From SAR116 cluster bacterium AG-390-L20 (GTDB lineage Bacteria > Pseudomonadota > Alphaproteobacteria > Puniceispirillales > Marisalimonadaceae), in the NCBI GenBank assembly GCA_003278095.1, contig QCHB01000010.1, positions 1 through 64,000 of the forward strand: a DNA stretch of 64,000 nucleotides. The letters run 5' to 3'. Position numbers and translations under genes: made by a program. The notes under the pieces were generated by a model, which saw only the letters and a list, made by a program, of their open reading frames with translations, did no database searches and was not told the DNA's origin. Position 1 is the stretch's first letter, and each line of letters starts with the position of its first letter. Shown one piece after another: positions 56,905 to 64,000 of the stretch.

Positions 56905-58002
56905 ATGGGATTTAAATGTGGAATTATTGGTTTGCCAAATGTCGGAAAATCAACTTTATTTAATGCTCTTACGGAGACAGCATCAGCTGAAGCTGCAAAT
57001 TATCCTTTTTGTACTATTGAACCTAATACTGGTATAGTAGCAGTACCTGATAGTAGATTAAAATTATTATCTGAATTAGCTAAATCTCAAAAGGTAATCC
57101 CCGCACAAATGCAATTTGTAGATATAGCTGGACTTGTAAGTGGAGCTAGTAAGGGTGAAGGTTTAGGAAATAAATTTTTATCTCACATAAGAGAAGTTGA
57201 TGCTCTAGTTCATGTTTTAAGATGCTTTGAAGATGCGGATATTACACATGTTGCAAACAGTATAGATCCTCTTAGAGATTCTGAGATTATTGAAACAGAA
57301 TTAATGTTAGCTGACTTGGAAAGTCTTGATCGCCAAATTCAAAATTTATCTAAGAAAGCTAAATCTAACGATGTTGATGCAAAAAATGACCTGCTTCTAA
57401 TGAAAGAATTGTCAGTTTTTTTATCGGATGGTAAACCTATAAGATTAGCTGATTTAACTCTCGATAAAATAAAAAGAATTAAAAATTTTAATTTATTAAC
57501 ATCAAAACCAGTATTATATGCTTGCAATGTAAATGAAAATGATGCCGCCAAAGGAAATAACTTCACAAAAACTATTTTTGACAAAGCTGGCATTGAAAAT
57601 TGTGACGCAGTCATAATATCAGGATCAATAGAAGCTGAAATAGCTATGTTAGATGATAATGAGAAAAATGAATTTCTTAAAGATCTAGATTTAAAAGAGT
57701 CTGGTCTGTCCAGACTTATTAAAACTGGTTTTAGATTACTAGATCTAATAACCTTTTTTACAATCGGACCAAAAGAGTCTAGAGCCTGGACTTTAAAGAA
57801 TAATTCCACTGCACCAGAGGCAGCCGGTATAATACATACAGATTTTCAAAAAGGATTTATTAGGGCTGAAACAATATCATGTGACGATTATTTAAATTTA
57901 AAAAGTGAGCAAGCTGCAAAGGATGCAGGACGAATGAGGGTTGAAGGGGCAGATTATGTTGTAAAAGATGGAGATGTTTTTCATTTTAGATTTAATGTTT
58001 AA
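56905..58002 (+). CDS. ychF: Redox-regulated ATPase YchF (Obg family)
   Basis: YchF (OLA1) is an Obg-family P-loop protein that prefers ATP and binds ribosomes. Walker A GLPNVGKST is at residues 9-17. PNTGIVAVPDSRL, FVDIAGLVSGASKGEGLGNKFLSHIREVDA, the coiled-coil A-domain and the C-terminal TGS domain (IHTDFQKGFIRAETISCDDYL, ending GDVFHFRFNV) are intact at 365 residues. It follows pth, a widespread pairing. Confidence 0.97.
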   Translation: MGFKCGIIGLPNVGKSTLFNALTETASAEAANYPFCTIEPNTGIVAVPDSRLKLLSELAKSQKVIPAQMQFVDIAGLVSGASKGEGLGNKFLSHIREVDALVHVLRCFEDADITHVANSIDPLRDSEIIETELMLADLESLDRQIQNLSKKAKSNDVDAKNDLLLMKELSVFLSDGKPIRLADLTLDKIKRIKNFNLLTSKPVLYACNVNENDAAKGNNFTKTIFDKAGIENCDAVIISGSIEAEIAMLDDNEKNEFLKDLDLKESGLSRLIKTGFRLLDLITFFTIGPKESRAWTLKNNSTAPEAAGIIHTDFQKGFIRAETISCDDYLNLKSEQAAKDAGRMRVEGADYVVKDGDVFHFRFNV

Positions 58003-58015
58003 TAGGAGTTAAACA

Positions 58016-58678
58016 ATGGGCGAGTTTTTAGAACTTAAAGCAGAAGATAATAATATTTTTTCAGCATATATTTCTCAACCTTCAGAAAAGCCAATAGCAG
58101 GACTTGTGATATTGCAAGAAATATTTGGGGTTAATAACCACATTAAAGAAGTAACAGATTTATACGCAAGTAAAGGTTATCTTTCAATAGCCCCTGCATT
58201 ATTTGATAGAATAGAAAATAGTGTTGAACTTGAATATAATGAAAATGGTGTAAATAAGGGAAGAAAATTAAAAGAGTTATGTGACAAAAATGCTCTCAAG
58301 GATATTGATGCTGCTATTTCGGTTGTGTCTTCTGCGGGTAACGTTGGTATAATAGGTTATTGTTGGGGTGGATCTCTTTCATGGAGAATGGCTTGCCAAT
58401 CAAATAATTTGTCGGCATCTGTATGCTATTATGGAGGTGACATTCCTAAACTTCAAAACCTTGAACCTAAATGTGGAGTTTTGACACATTTTGGTGAATT
58501 AGATCAAGGCATACCGATAGAAAGTGTTGAAGTTTTTAAATCAGTCAAACCAGAGGTTATTACATATACGTATCCAGCAGACCATGGATTTAATTGTGAT
58601 CATAGGCAGCAATATTGTAAAACTAGTACTAAAGTAGCTTTAGACAGAACATTAAAATTTTTAAGGGTTAATTTATAA
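58016..58678 (+). CDS. Dienelactone hydrolase family protein
   Basis: This alpha/beta hydrolase of 220 residues has the family triad: nucleophile C116 in GYCWGGS, D163 (ELDQGIP) and H190 (YPADHGFNC). Dienelactone hydrolases open lactones in chloroaromatic breakdown, but most homologues act on unknown esters. It has a GGAG site before the ATG, is 13 bases after ychF, and ends five bases from convergent petC. Confidence 0.9.
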   Translation: MGEFLELKAEDNNIFSAYISQPSEKPIAGLVILQEIFGVNNHIKEVTDLYASKGYLSIAPALFDRIENSVELEYNENGVNKGRKLKELCDKNALKDIDAAISVVSSAGNVGIIGYCWGGSLSWRMACQSNNLSASVCYYGGDIPKLQNLEPKCGVLTHFGELDQGIPIESVEVFKSVKPEVITYTYPADHGFNCDHRQQYCKTSTKVALDRTLKFLRVNL

Positions 58679-58682
58679 TAAT

Positions 58683-59477
58683 TTATCTGTTTTTTATAGG
58701 AGCCCAAATTTGCTTCATAGCTAAGTACGATAAGAGGGTAAGCACTAGTAAAAATAAAATAACTGAAATTCCTAGTCTTTTCCTGTCTTCCATTTCAGGT
58801 TCTGCTGCCCATGCTAAAAATGCTGTTACATCTTTGGCCATTTGATCTGCTGTGGCCTTAGTTCCATCTGCATATTCAACGCCGTCTTCGTATAAGGGTT
58901 GTGGCATACCTATAAGTTTTCCAGGATAGTATTTATTATAATACATTCCATCTGGAATTTTTTGTTCATCAGGAGCGTCTACATAACCAGTTAATAAAGC
59001 GTGCAAATAATTAGCACCGTCGGACCTTGCCTTAACTATTAATGATAAGTCTGGTGGATAAGCTCCTCCGTTAGCTACACGTGCAGCTTGCTCATTGGGA
59101 TATGGGGAAACAAATTTATCACTTGGTCTAGCTTCTCTTTCAACCACCTCTCCATCATCATTGAGAGTATTAACACTATTTTCAGAAGCAAAAGCCTTAA
59201 TTTCATCATCATTATAGCCAATTGCTTTTAAATTTCTGTAAGCTAAAAGTCTCATACCATGACAACCAGCACATACTTCTTTATATACTTGAAGTCCTCT
59301 TTGCTGAGACGCACGATCAAAAGTTCCTGTGATACCTGAAAAAGACCAATCGAGCTTGGGGAAGGTTATTTTCTCTCCAGCAGCAAAACATATTTGAGAA
59401 GAAAAAAATAAGGATAAAATAGTACAAGATTGAATTATAAACCTTTTAATTTTGAACCAATAAGGTTTTGCGTTCAT
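58683..59477 (-). CDS. petC: Cytochrome c1 of the bc1 complex
   Basis: Cytochrome c1 accepts electrons from the Rieske protein and passes them to soluble or membrane cytochrome c. A signal sequence (about residues 10-32) precedes the haem motif CAGCH (C69, C72, H73). MPQPLYEDGV carries the likely Met ligand, and the C-terminal anchor ISVILFLLVLTLLSYLAM is present. At 264 residues it is the stand-alone c1, not fused to cytochrome b. Last gene of the petABC operon. Confidence 0.96.
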   Translation of the reverse strand: MNAKPYWFKIKRFIIQSCTILSLFFSSQICFAAGEKITFPKLDWSFSGITGTFDRASQQRGLQVYKEVCAGCHGMRLLAYRNLKAIGYNDDEIKAFASENSVNTLNDDGEVVEREARPSDKFVSPYPNEQAARVANGGAYPPDLSLIVKARSDGANYLHALLTGYVDAPDEQKIPDGMYYNKYYPGKLIGMPQPLYEDGVEYADGTKATADQMAKDVTAFLAWAAEPEMEDRKRLGISVILFLLVLTLLSYLAMKQIWAPIKNR

Positions 59478-60728
59478 CTATTTCTTCTCCCTAAAGGCAA
59501 AAGCTGAAGCTGGAGACGAACCACTCAAAACTGGCTCGGATATTGATATCGGTAGAGGTTTTGTTTTTTCAATATAAGGTAATAATGGGAATAAAATTAA
59601 AAAGTGAAAGAAATAATAAGCGGTAGCTATTCTAGATAATATAACATAAATACCTTCCGCAGGCATTGCCCCTAAATATCCTAATAAAACACAGTCTGCT
59701 AAAAGAATCCAAAAAAAGATCTTGAAAATTGGTCTAAACTGGGATGACCTTACAGAAGATCTGTCTAGCCAGGGGATTACAAATAAGACAGCGATAGAAC
59801 CAAACATAAATAGAACTCCTCCTAATTTATCAGGAATTGCTCTAAGGATTGCATAAAAAGGTAGGAAATACCATTCAGGTACAATGTGGGCAGGGGTCAC
59901 CATGGGGTTGGCTTCAATGTAATTATCAGGGTGCCCCATAAAATTTGGAAAAAAGAAAACAGCCGCCGCAAATATCGTTAAAAACACACCTAGTCCAAAT
60001 AAATCTTTAATAGTGTAATAAGGATTAAATGGCAGTGTATCTTGAGTACCTTTTACATCAATTCCTATAGGATTATTCGACCCAAATCTATGCAAAGCAA
60101 CAAGGTGAAGTATTACAACGCCAACAATTACAAAAGGTAAAACGAAGTGAAGCGAAAAGAAACGGTTCAGGGTTGAATTGTCAACTGAAAATCCTCCCCA
60201 TAACCATGTTACTATACTTTCTCCAACTAATGGGATAGCTGAAAATAAATTAGTTATAACTGTAGCGCCCCAAAAGCTCATTTGTCCCCATGGTAAAACG
60301 TAACCCATAAAGGCTGTAGCCATCATTAGCAAAAGAATTAGCACACCCAAAATCCATAAAAGCTCTCTAGGCGCTTTATAAGAGCCATAATAAAGCCCAC
60401 GAAAAATATGTATGTAAACAACTATAAAAAAGAAGCTTGCACCATTCATGTGTATATATCTAATAAGCCACCCATGATTAACATCTCTCATTATTCGTTC
60501 GACAGAATCAAATGCATAATCTACATGAGCCGTATAATTCATTGATAAAACAATTCCAGTAATGATCATTGTCACTAGAGCAATACCTGCTAGAGAGCCA
60601 AAATTCCAAAAATAGTTTAGATTTTTTGGGGTTGGATAGTGGTTTAACTCATGATCCATAAAAGAAAATATTGGCAACCTATGGTCAATCCATTTAACAA
60701 CAGGGTTTTTAAATTTAGCCTTCGACAT
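59478..60728 (-). CDS. petB: Cytochrome b of the bc1 complex
   Basis: The 416-residue polytopic subunit holds the two haems and both quinone sites. The haem-ligand histidines lie in [15 protein letters not shown]-type ([11 protein letters not shown]) and [22 protein letters not shown] segments. [14 protein letters not shown] and the Qo-site PEWY in [14 protein letters not shown] are intact. It is a full-length fused cytochrome b. It lies 24 bases after the Rieske gene and directly abuts petC. Confidence 0.97.
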   Translation of the reverse strand: MSKAKFKNPVVKWIDHRLPIFSFMDHELNHYPTPKNLNYFWNFGSLAGIALVTMIITGIVLSMNYTAHVDYAFDSVERIMRDVNHGWLIRYIHMNGASFFFIVVYIHIFRGLYYGSYKAPRELLWILGVLILLLMMATAFMGYVLPWGQMSFWGATVITNLFSAIPLVGESIVTWLWGGFSVDNSTLNRFFSLHFVLPFVIVGVVILHLVALHRFGSNNPIGIDVKGTQDTLPFNPYYTIKDLFGLGVFLTIFAAAVFFFPNFMGHPDNYIEANPMVTPAHIVPEWYFLPFYAILRAIPDKLGGVLFMFGSIAVLFVIPWLDRSSVRSSQFRPIFKIFFWILLADCVLLGYLGAMPAEGIYVILSRIATAYYFFHFLILFPLLPYIEKTKPLPISISEPVLSGSSPASAFAFREKK

Positions 60729-60752
60729 TAATTACTCCTAATAACAAAAAAA

Positions 60753-61298
60753 TTAACCAATTTTAATTAAAGTGTCTGATAAGAATTCATATGAAGGTAC
60801 TGCCAAATTTGTGGGGGCAGGACCTTTTCTAATTCTACCAGAATGGTCATAATGAGAGCCATGACAAGGACAAAACCAACCCCCATATTGTCCTTTAACA
60901 TCGCCTGATTTTTGACCAAGTGGTACACAGCCTAAATGTGTGCATACACCAACTAATACTATATATTTCTCATTTGTAACACGGTCTGAGTCTTTTTCTG
61001 GATCTCTCATGTCATCTATTGAAGCTTCTTGTGCATTCTTAATTTCTTCTGCAGTTCTATGACGAACAAAAACAGGTTTGCCTCTCCACTTAACTGTAAT
61101 AGCCTGACCTTCTTCTAAGGAAGATAAATCAATTTCAGTAGACGCAAGAGCCAAAGTGTCAGCAGCGGGATTCATTTGATCAATTAATGGCCATGCAAAT
61201 GAAGCGGCCCCAATACCAGCCATTGCATAAGTTGACACAACTAAAAAATCCCTTTTACCTTCATCTTTATTGTTTTTATTTTTTGTTTTAGTAGACAT
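60753..61298 (-). CDS. petA: Rieske iron-sulfur protein of the bc1 complex
   Basis: The Rieske protein shuttles electrons from quinol to cytochrome c1. After a short basic N-terminus, one membrane anchor (about residues 18-38) leads to the cluster domain. The [2Fe-2S] ligands are C119 and H121 (CTHLGC) and C143 and H146 (CPCHGSH), with the C124/C145 disulfide. The 181-residue length is normal. It is the first gene of petABC; GGGAGA precedes the ATG. Confidence 0.97.
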   Translation of the reverse strand: MSTKTKNKNNKDEGKRDFLVVSTYAMAGIGAASFAWPLIDQMNPAADTLALASTEIDLSSLEEGQAITVKWRGKPVFVRHRTAEEIKNAQEASIDDMRDPEKDSDRVTNEKYIVLVGVCTHLGCVPLGQKSGDVKGQYGGWFCPCHGSHYDHSGRIRKGPAPTNLAVPSYEFLSDTLIKIG

Positions 61299-61433
61299 AT
61301 ATCTCCCTGTCGATCATCGTTATTTATATAAACATTCTTTTAAAAAATTTCTAGTCTTTTTCTTTATGAAAAATATTTTTTTTAACTAAATTTTCTTTAA
61401 TGAAAAATTTGATCATAAATTATTTGTATATAT

Positions 61434-62345
61434 CTAAATCCAAGAAACTTTTGGAGGCAAACTCATTAAAACTGCTTCTGTATTCCCTCCAGTTCTCAAT
61501 CCAAAAATTGTACCCCTGTCATATAAAAGATTAAATTCAACATACCTTCCTCTTTTTATTAGCTGAGCTTGCCTATCTTTTTTACTAAATTTTTTTTCAA
61601 GTTTATTTTTTATTATTTTTGAATACGAAGATAGAAATGTTTTGCCGACATCTTTAATAAATAAAAAATCTTTTTCCCAGTTATCATTATTGAGATAATC
61701 AAAAAAAATACCCCCAACACCCCTAGCCTCCTCTCTATGCGGTAAAAAGAAGTACTCATCACACCAGTTTTTAAATTTTGGATAATATGAGTTATCATAT
61801 CTGTCACAACTAATTTTTAAATCTTGATGGAATAATTTCGTAACTTCAAAATCCTCAAAGGTTGGAGTTAAATCTCCACCTCCCCCAAACCAAATCTTTT
61901 TATTATCACCTTCACCAGTAACTAGTAGTCTGGTATTCATGTGTGCTGCAGGAATATGCGGGTTAGTCATATGTGAAACGACTGAGATGCCAGAAGCCCA
62001 AAAAGTCCCATTTTCTTCTGCACCTGGAATTTGCCCTCTAAACTCCTTAGAAAAATTCCCATAAACTGTTGAAATATTTACACCAACTTTTTCAAAAATT
62101 TTACCTTTCATAATCGAAATTATTCCACCACCTCCACCTTCTCTTTGCCACTTTTTTTGAACAAAGTTAATTTTTGTATTTTTATTTAATTCACTATTTT
62201 CAATTTCTTCAAAAGATTTACAAATTTCATCACGAAGACTGGCAAACCAAATGCTTGCCTTCTCTTTTTTATTATCAAGTAAGTCTGAATTATCAAGACA
62301 TTTTTGTTCTTGTAATTTAGCTAACATATCTAGTTTAGTTGTCAT
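61434..62345 (-). CDS. hemF: Oxygen-dependent coproporphyrinogen III oxidase
   Basis: HemF converts coproporphyrinogen III to protoporphyrinogen IX using oxygen, consistent with aerobic life. KWQREGGGGGIISIMKGKIFEKVGVNIS, NPHIPAAHMNTRLLV, WFGGGGDLTPTF and the C-terminal RYVEFNLLYDRGTIFGLRTGGNTEAVLMSLPP are all family signatures. At 303 residues it is full length. Its 5' end overlaps the CCA-adding enzyme gene by 11 bases. Confidence 0.97.
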   Translation of the reverse strand: MTTKLDMLAKLQEQKCLDNSDLLDNKKEKASIWFASLRDEICKSFEEIENSELNKNTKINFVQKKWQREGGGGGIISIMKGKIFEKVGVNISTVYGNFSKEFRGQIPGAEENGTFWASGISVVSHMTNPHIPAAHMNTRLLVTGEGDNKKIWFGGGGDLTPTFEDFEVTKLFHQDLKISCDRYDNSYYPKFKNWCDEYFFLPHREEARGVGGIFFDYLNNDNWEKDFLFIKDVGKTFLSSYSKIIKNKLEKKFSKKDRQAQLIKRGRYVEFNLLYDRGTIFGLRTGGNTEAVLMSLPPKVSWI

Positions 62346-63690
62346 ATCTAGTTTCTTTATCTAAGTAACTCTCTAAAAAAATTAAAATATTTTCAGGAGA
62401 ACTATTGAAATTGTTATTAACCCAAAAATCTTCAGCTTTAAATATTAAAGTATCAATGTTTTTGAAGTAAGTTTTATTTTTTAAATTTTGTATCTTTTTC
62501 CTTGTTAAGGTCAATATTGGCCATTTCAAATTAAATAAATCAATTTGTTTTATAATTTCAATAGGAAAGACATGTAGTAGTCCAAATTTATACCAATTAA
62601 ATGGTATCCTATCTTTCATAAAAAAACCTTTATTGGCCTTATTAATTTTACATCTATATTTCCAAATAAGTTTTAATATATATAATTCTATTTCTTTAGA
62701 TTTAAGTTTTTTCATATTATTTTGATTTACAATAAGTTCGTTGTTTTTCAATTGTTTGATAAAATTAAGAAATTTAATTTTTCTTTTGTTTAATTCAAAC
62801 CTTTTAATAATTTTGTCAAAATTTTCTAAATTATATAAGTGCGGCATAACTATAGATATTAAATCAAGCTTTTCACTATTTATAATATTCAATCCATATT
62901 TTTTGATGTAATTTACTATCCTGAAATCTTTTGTTTTAAAACCTGCATGCTTATTTATTTTGTTGCTTTTGTTAACATTTTTAAGAATGTATTTGTCCAA
63001 TTCTAATTTAGCTAACATTGACAAACATCGTTCAAAATTTGTAACCATAAGAATTTTACATAACTCATTTCTAATTCTCATGTTGCTTAATATTGAAATC
63101 TTATTACCCTTTTTTATAATTTTTTCTTTTAAATTTTGATCAAAATCAATAACAGGAAATGTTCCATAAAAACGGCAAAATCTTAAAATTCTTAAATGGT
63201 CTTCTTCTATTCTGCTAATAGGATCCCCAATAAATCTTAATTTTTTATCAATTATGTCTTTATATCCACCAAATGGGTCAATTAAGTTTCCTTTTTCATC
63301 TAAGTATAATGCATTAATTGTAAAATCTCTTCTTTTTGCGTCTTCATGCAAAGTATGAGTAAAGTCAACAAACGCACTTCTTCCAAAACTTATCAAATCT
63401 TTTCTAAAACTTGTAATTTGATATTCTTTATTCTTTAAGATGATTGAGATTGTCTTGTAATTTATATTTGTAGAATTAATTTTGATGTTTTTCTTATTAA
63501 TTTTTTCTAAAAATAGACATACATCGATATTTATCACAAAGTCTATATCATAAATTTTATGATTGATAAGAAAATCCCTTATCGCTCCTCCAACAATCCA
63601 GGCTTTAGCATTAGCAGTTTTTACTATATTAAATATAATTTTAATATTTTTATCTTCATTCAGAAGATTTTTTAAATCTTGAAAAATAAT
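62335..63690 (-). CDS. cca: CCA tRNA nucleotidyltransferase, start unclear
   Basis: The enzyme adds or repairs the 3' CCA of tRNAs. The nucleotidyltransferase core includes WIVGGAIRDFLI and the metal-binding YDIDFV upstream of GTG 63537. So that GTG, the first ordinary start codon in frame, would delete the active site. The frame is open back to a TAG at 63691-63693, with no ATG, GTG or TTG in between; ATT (63690) or CTG (63663) are the only weak options. DAKRRDFTINALYLD, DPFGGYKDI and EEDHLRILRFCRFYG follow downstream. Either a non-standard start or a small sequence error explains it. The C-terminal half is poorly conserved. Confidence 0.85.
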   Translation of the reverse strand: MIFQDLKNLLNEDKNIKIIFNIVKTANAKAWIVGGAIRDFLINHKIYDIDFVINIDVCLFLEKINKKNIKINSTNINYKTISIILKNKEYQITSFRKDLISFGRSAFVDFTHTLHEDAKRRDFTINALYLDEKGNLIDPFGGYKDIIDKKLRFIGDPISRIEEDHLRILRFCRFYGTFPVIDFDQNLKEKIIKKGNKISILSNMRIRNELCKILMVTNFERCLSMLAKLELDKYILKNVNKSNKINKHAGFKTKDFRIVNYIKKYGLNIINSEKLDLISIVMPHLYNLENFDKIIKRFELNKRKIKFLNFIKQLKNNELIVNQNNMKKLKSKEIELYILKLIWKYRCKINKANKGFFMKDRIPFNWYKFGLLHVFPIEIIKQIDLFNLKWPILTLTRKKIQNLKNKTYFKNIDTLIFKAEDFWVNNNFNSSPENILIFLESYLDKETRYDN

Positions 63691-63708
63691 CTAACAGCCT
63701 TTGATTTT

Positions 63709-63963
63709 CTATTTAGAAAAGTTACCATCTTTAACTTTTCCATCTATAATAGATGGGGGATTATACGAATAACTAGGATTAAAAGCATTTCCTTCCAAAT
63801 ATAAAAAGGAAAATAAAATAAACAGACAAAATCCTATAATACTTACTAACGTTGAAAAAAATATTGTGTTATTTTTTGTGAGTTTTTTTAAAATATAATT
63901 AGTTAAGAAAAAAAGAGCTATTGAAAAAAGTATAGCTAAAAAAATAATTAAATATCGTCGCAT
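63709..63963 (-). CDS. DUF6111-like small membrane protein
   Basis: This 84-residue protein has MRRYLIIFLAILFSIALFFLTNYILKKL (membrane segment one), a second hydrophobic segment (FFSTLVSIIGFCLFILFSFLYLEG) and the soluble ending YNPPSIIDGKVKDGNFSK. The tail Y-x-P-x-x-x-D-G-x-x-x-x-G resembles DUF6111 proteins, which lie just before the CCA-adding enzyme in many alphaproteobacteria. Function unknown. Its start overlaps the end of the preceding gene. Confidence 0.65.
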   Translation of the reverse strand: MRRYLIIFLAILFSIALFFLTNYILKKLTKNNTIFFSTLVSIIGFCLFILFSFLYLEGNAFNPSYSYNPPSIIDGKVKDGNFSK

Positions 63964-64000
63964 GGCGGAAACTCCCTCAAACCTAATCCTGCAGAAATGG
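63948..64000 (-). CDS. 3' end of an unidentified gene (partial)
   Basis: At the right edge the minus strand reads …ISAGLGLREFPPCDDI-stop in one open frame, overlapping the start of the DUF6111-like gene. Only about 17 residues are in view, so no family can be named. Overlap with the next start suggests co-translation. Confidence 0.35.
   Translation of the reverse strand, partial: ISAGLGLREFPPCDDI

Noticed and set aside
57339-57809. 156-residue minus-strand frame
   Set aside because: Antisense to ychF with no recognisable domain.
1-64000. CRISPR arrays, insertion sequences, direct repeats, rRNA operon, replication origin
   Set aside because: No regularly spaced repeats, transposase frames, rRNA sequence or cluster of DnaA boxes was found on reading either strand.

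Overview
The window is a gene-dense, strongly AT-rich stretch of chromosome (roughly 30% G+C by eye) from a streamlined, aerobic, probably marine alphaproteobacterium. This placement is inferred from gene content and order: ybgC-tolQRAB next to ruvCAB and yebC; coiled-coil gene-zapA-6S RNA-5-FCL; yqeY-dnaG-rpoD divergent from carAB-greA; uvrBC-pgsA-moaDE; an ELM1-family gene; a DUF6111-type gene before the CCA-adding enzyme; and a fbcF-petBC bc1 operon. The base composition and tight packing suggest a lineage such as HIMB59/AEGEAN-169 or a SAR11-like group, but the species cannot be fixed from the sequence alone. I see no insertion sequences, prophage, CRISPR array or rRNA genes. No gene-free stretch exceeds 300 bases. 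The longest are 26932-27189, which holds a tRNA and its promoter, and 31407-31638, which holds the carA promoter region.

Layout. 1-7.1 kb (minus strand): Tol-Pal envelope genes (tolB broken by a 9-G run), ybgC, ruvBAC and yebC. 7.1-9.3 kb (minus): YmdB-type phosphoesterase, 5-formyl-THF cyclo-ligase, 6S RNA, zapA and a coiled-coil gene. 9.4-14.7 kb (plus): class I aldolase, efp, an inositol-monophosphatase homologue lacking most catalytic acids, a MotA/MotB-like stator pair, a small membrane protein and rpmE. 14.7-19.6 kb (minus): glyS, glyQ, a small membrane protein with a cysteine-rich tail, an S49 peptidase and a TrmN6-type methyltransferase. 19.7-22.9 kb (plus): polyprenyl synthase, a degenerate S24-like regulator, an RlmD-type RNA methyltransferase and a ribbon-helix-helix protein. 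22.9-27.0 kb (minus): a three-gene sugar-acid catabolic cluster beside tRNA-Ile2(CAU). 27.2-31.4 kb (minus): rpoD, dnaG, yqeY. 31.6-36.6 kb (plus): carA, carB, greA. 36.6-41.8 kb: an Lrp regulator, an ELM1-family gene, selO, msrP and an aspartate aminotransferase. 41.9-47.3 kb (plus): uvrB, uvrC, pgsA, moaD, moaE. 47.3-52.7 kb: ilvE, an OmpR/EnvZ-type two-component pair, a TetR-like gene, proC, a YbjN protein and ubiK. 52.8-58.7 kb (plus): lgt, pgeF, prs, rplY, pth, ychF and a dienelactone hydrolase. 58.7-64 kb (minus): the cytochrome bc1 operon, hemF, the CCA-adding enzyme, a DUF6111-type gene and the tail of another gene.

Most genes are housekeeping: respiration (bc1, haem and quinone synthesis), DNA repair (RuvABC, UvrBC), transcription and translation, and envelope energisation by two separate proton-channel systems (TolQR and the MotA/MotB-like pair). 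The one clearly accessory metabolic block is the UxaA/GarD - RraA - IlvD/Edd cluster. The points most worth following are the tolB frameshift, two paralogues that kept their fold but lost catalytic residues, a CCA-adding enzyme with no ordinary start codon, a possible 21-residue membrane microprotein, and several near-perfect inverted repeats in the short intergenic gaps. I found no convincing wholly new multi-gene system.
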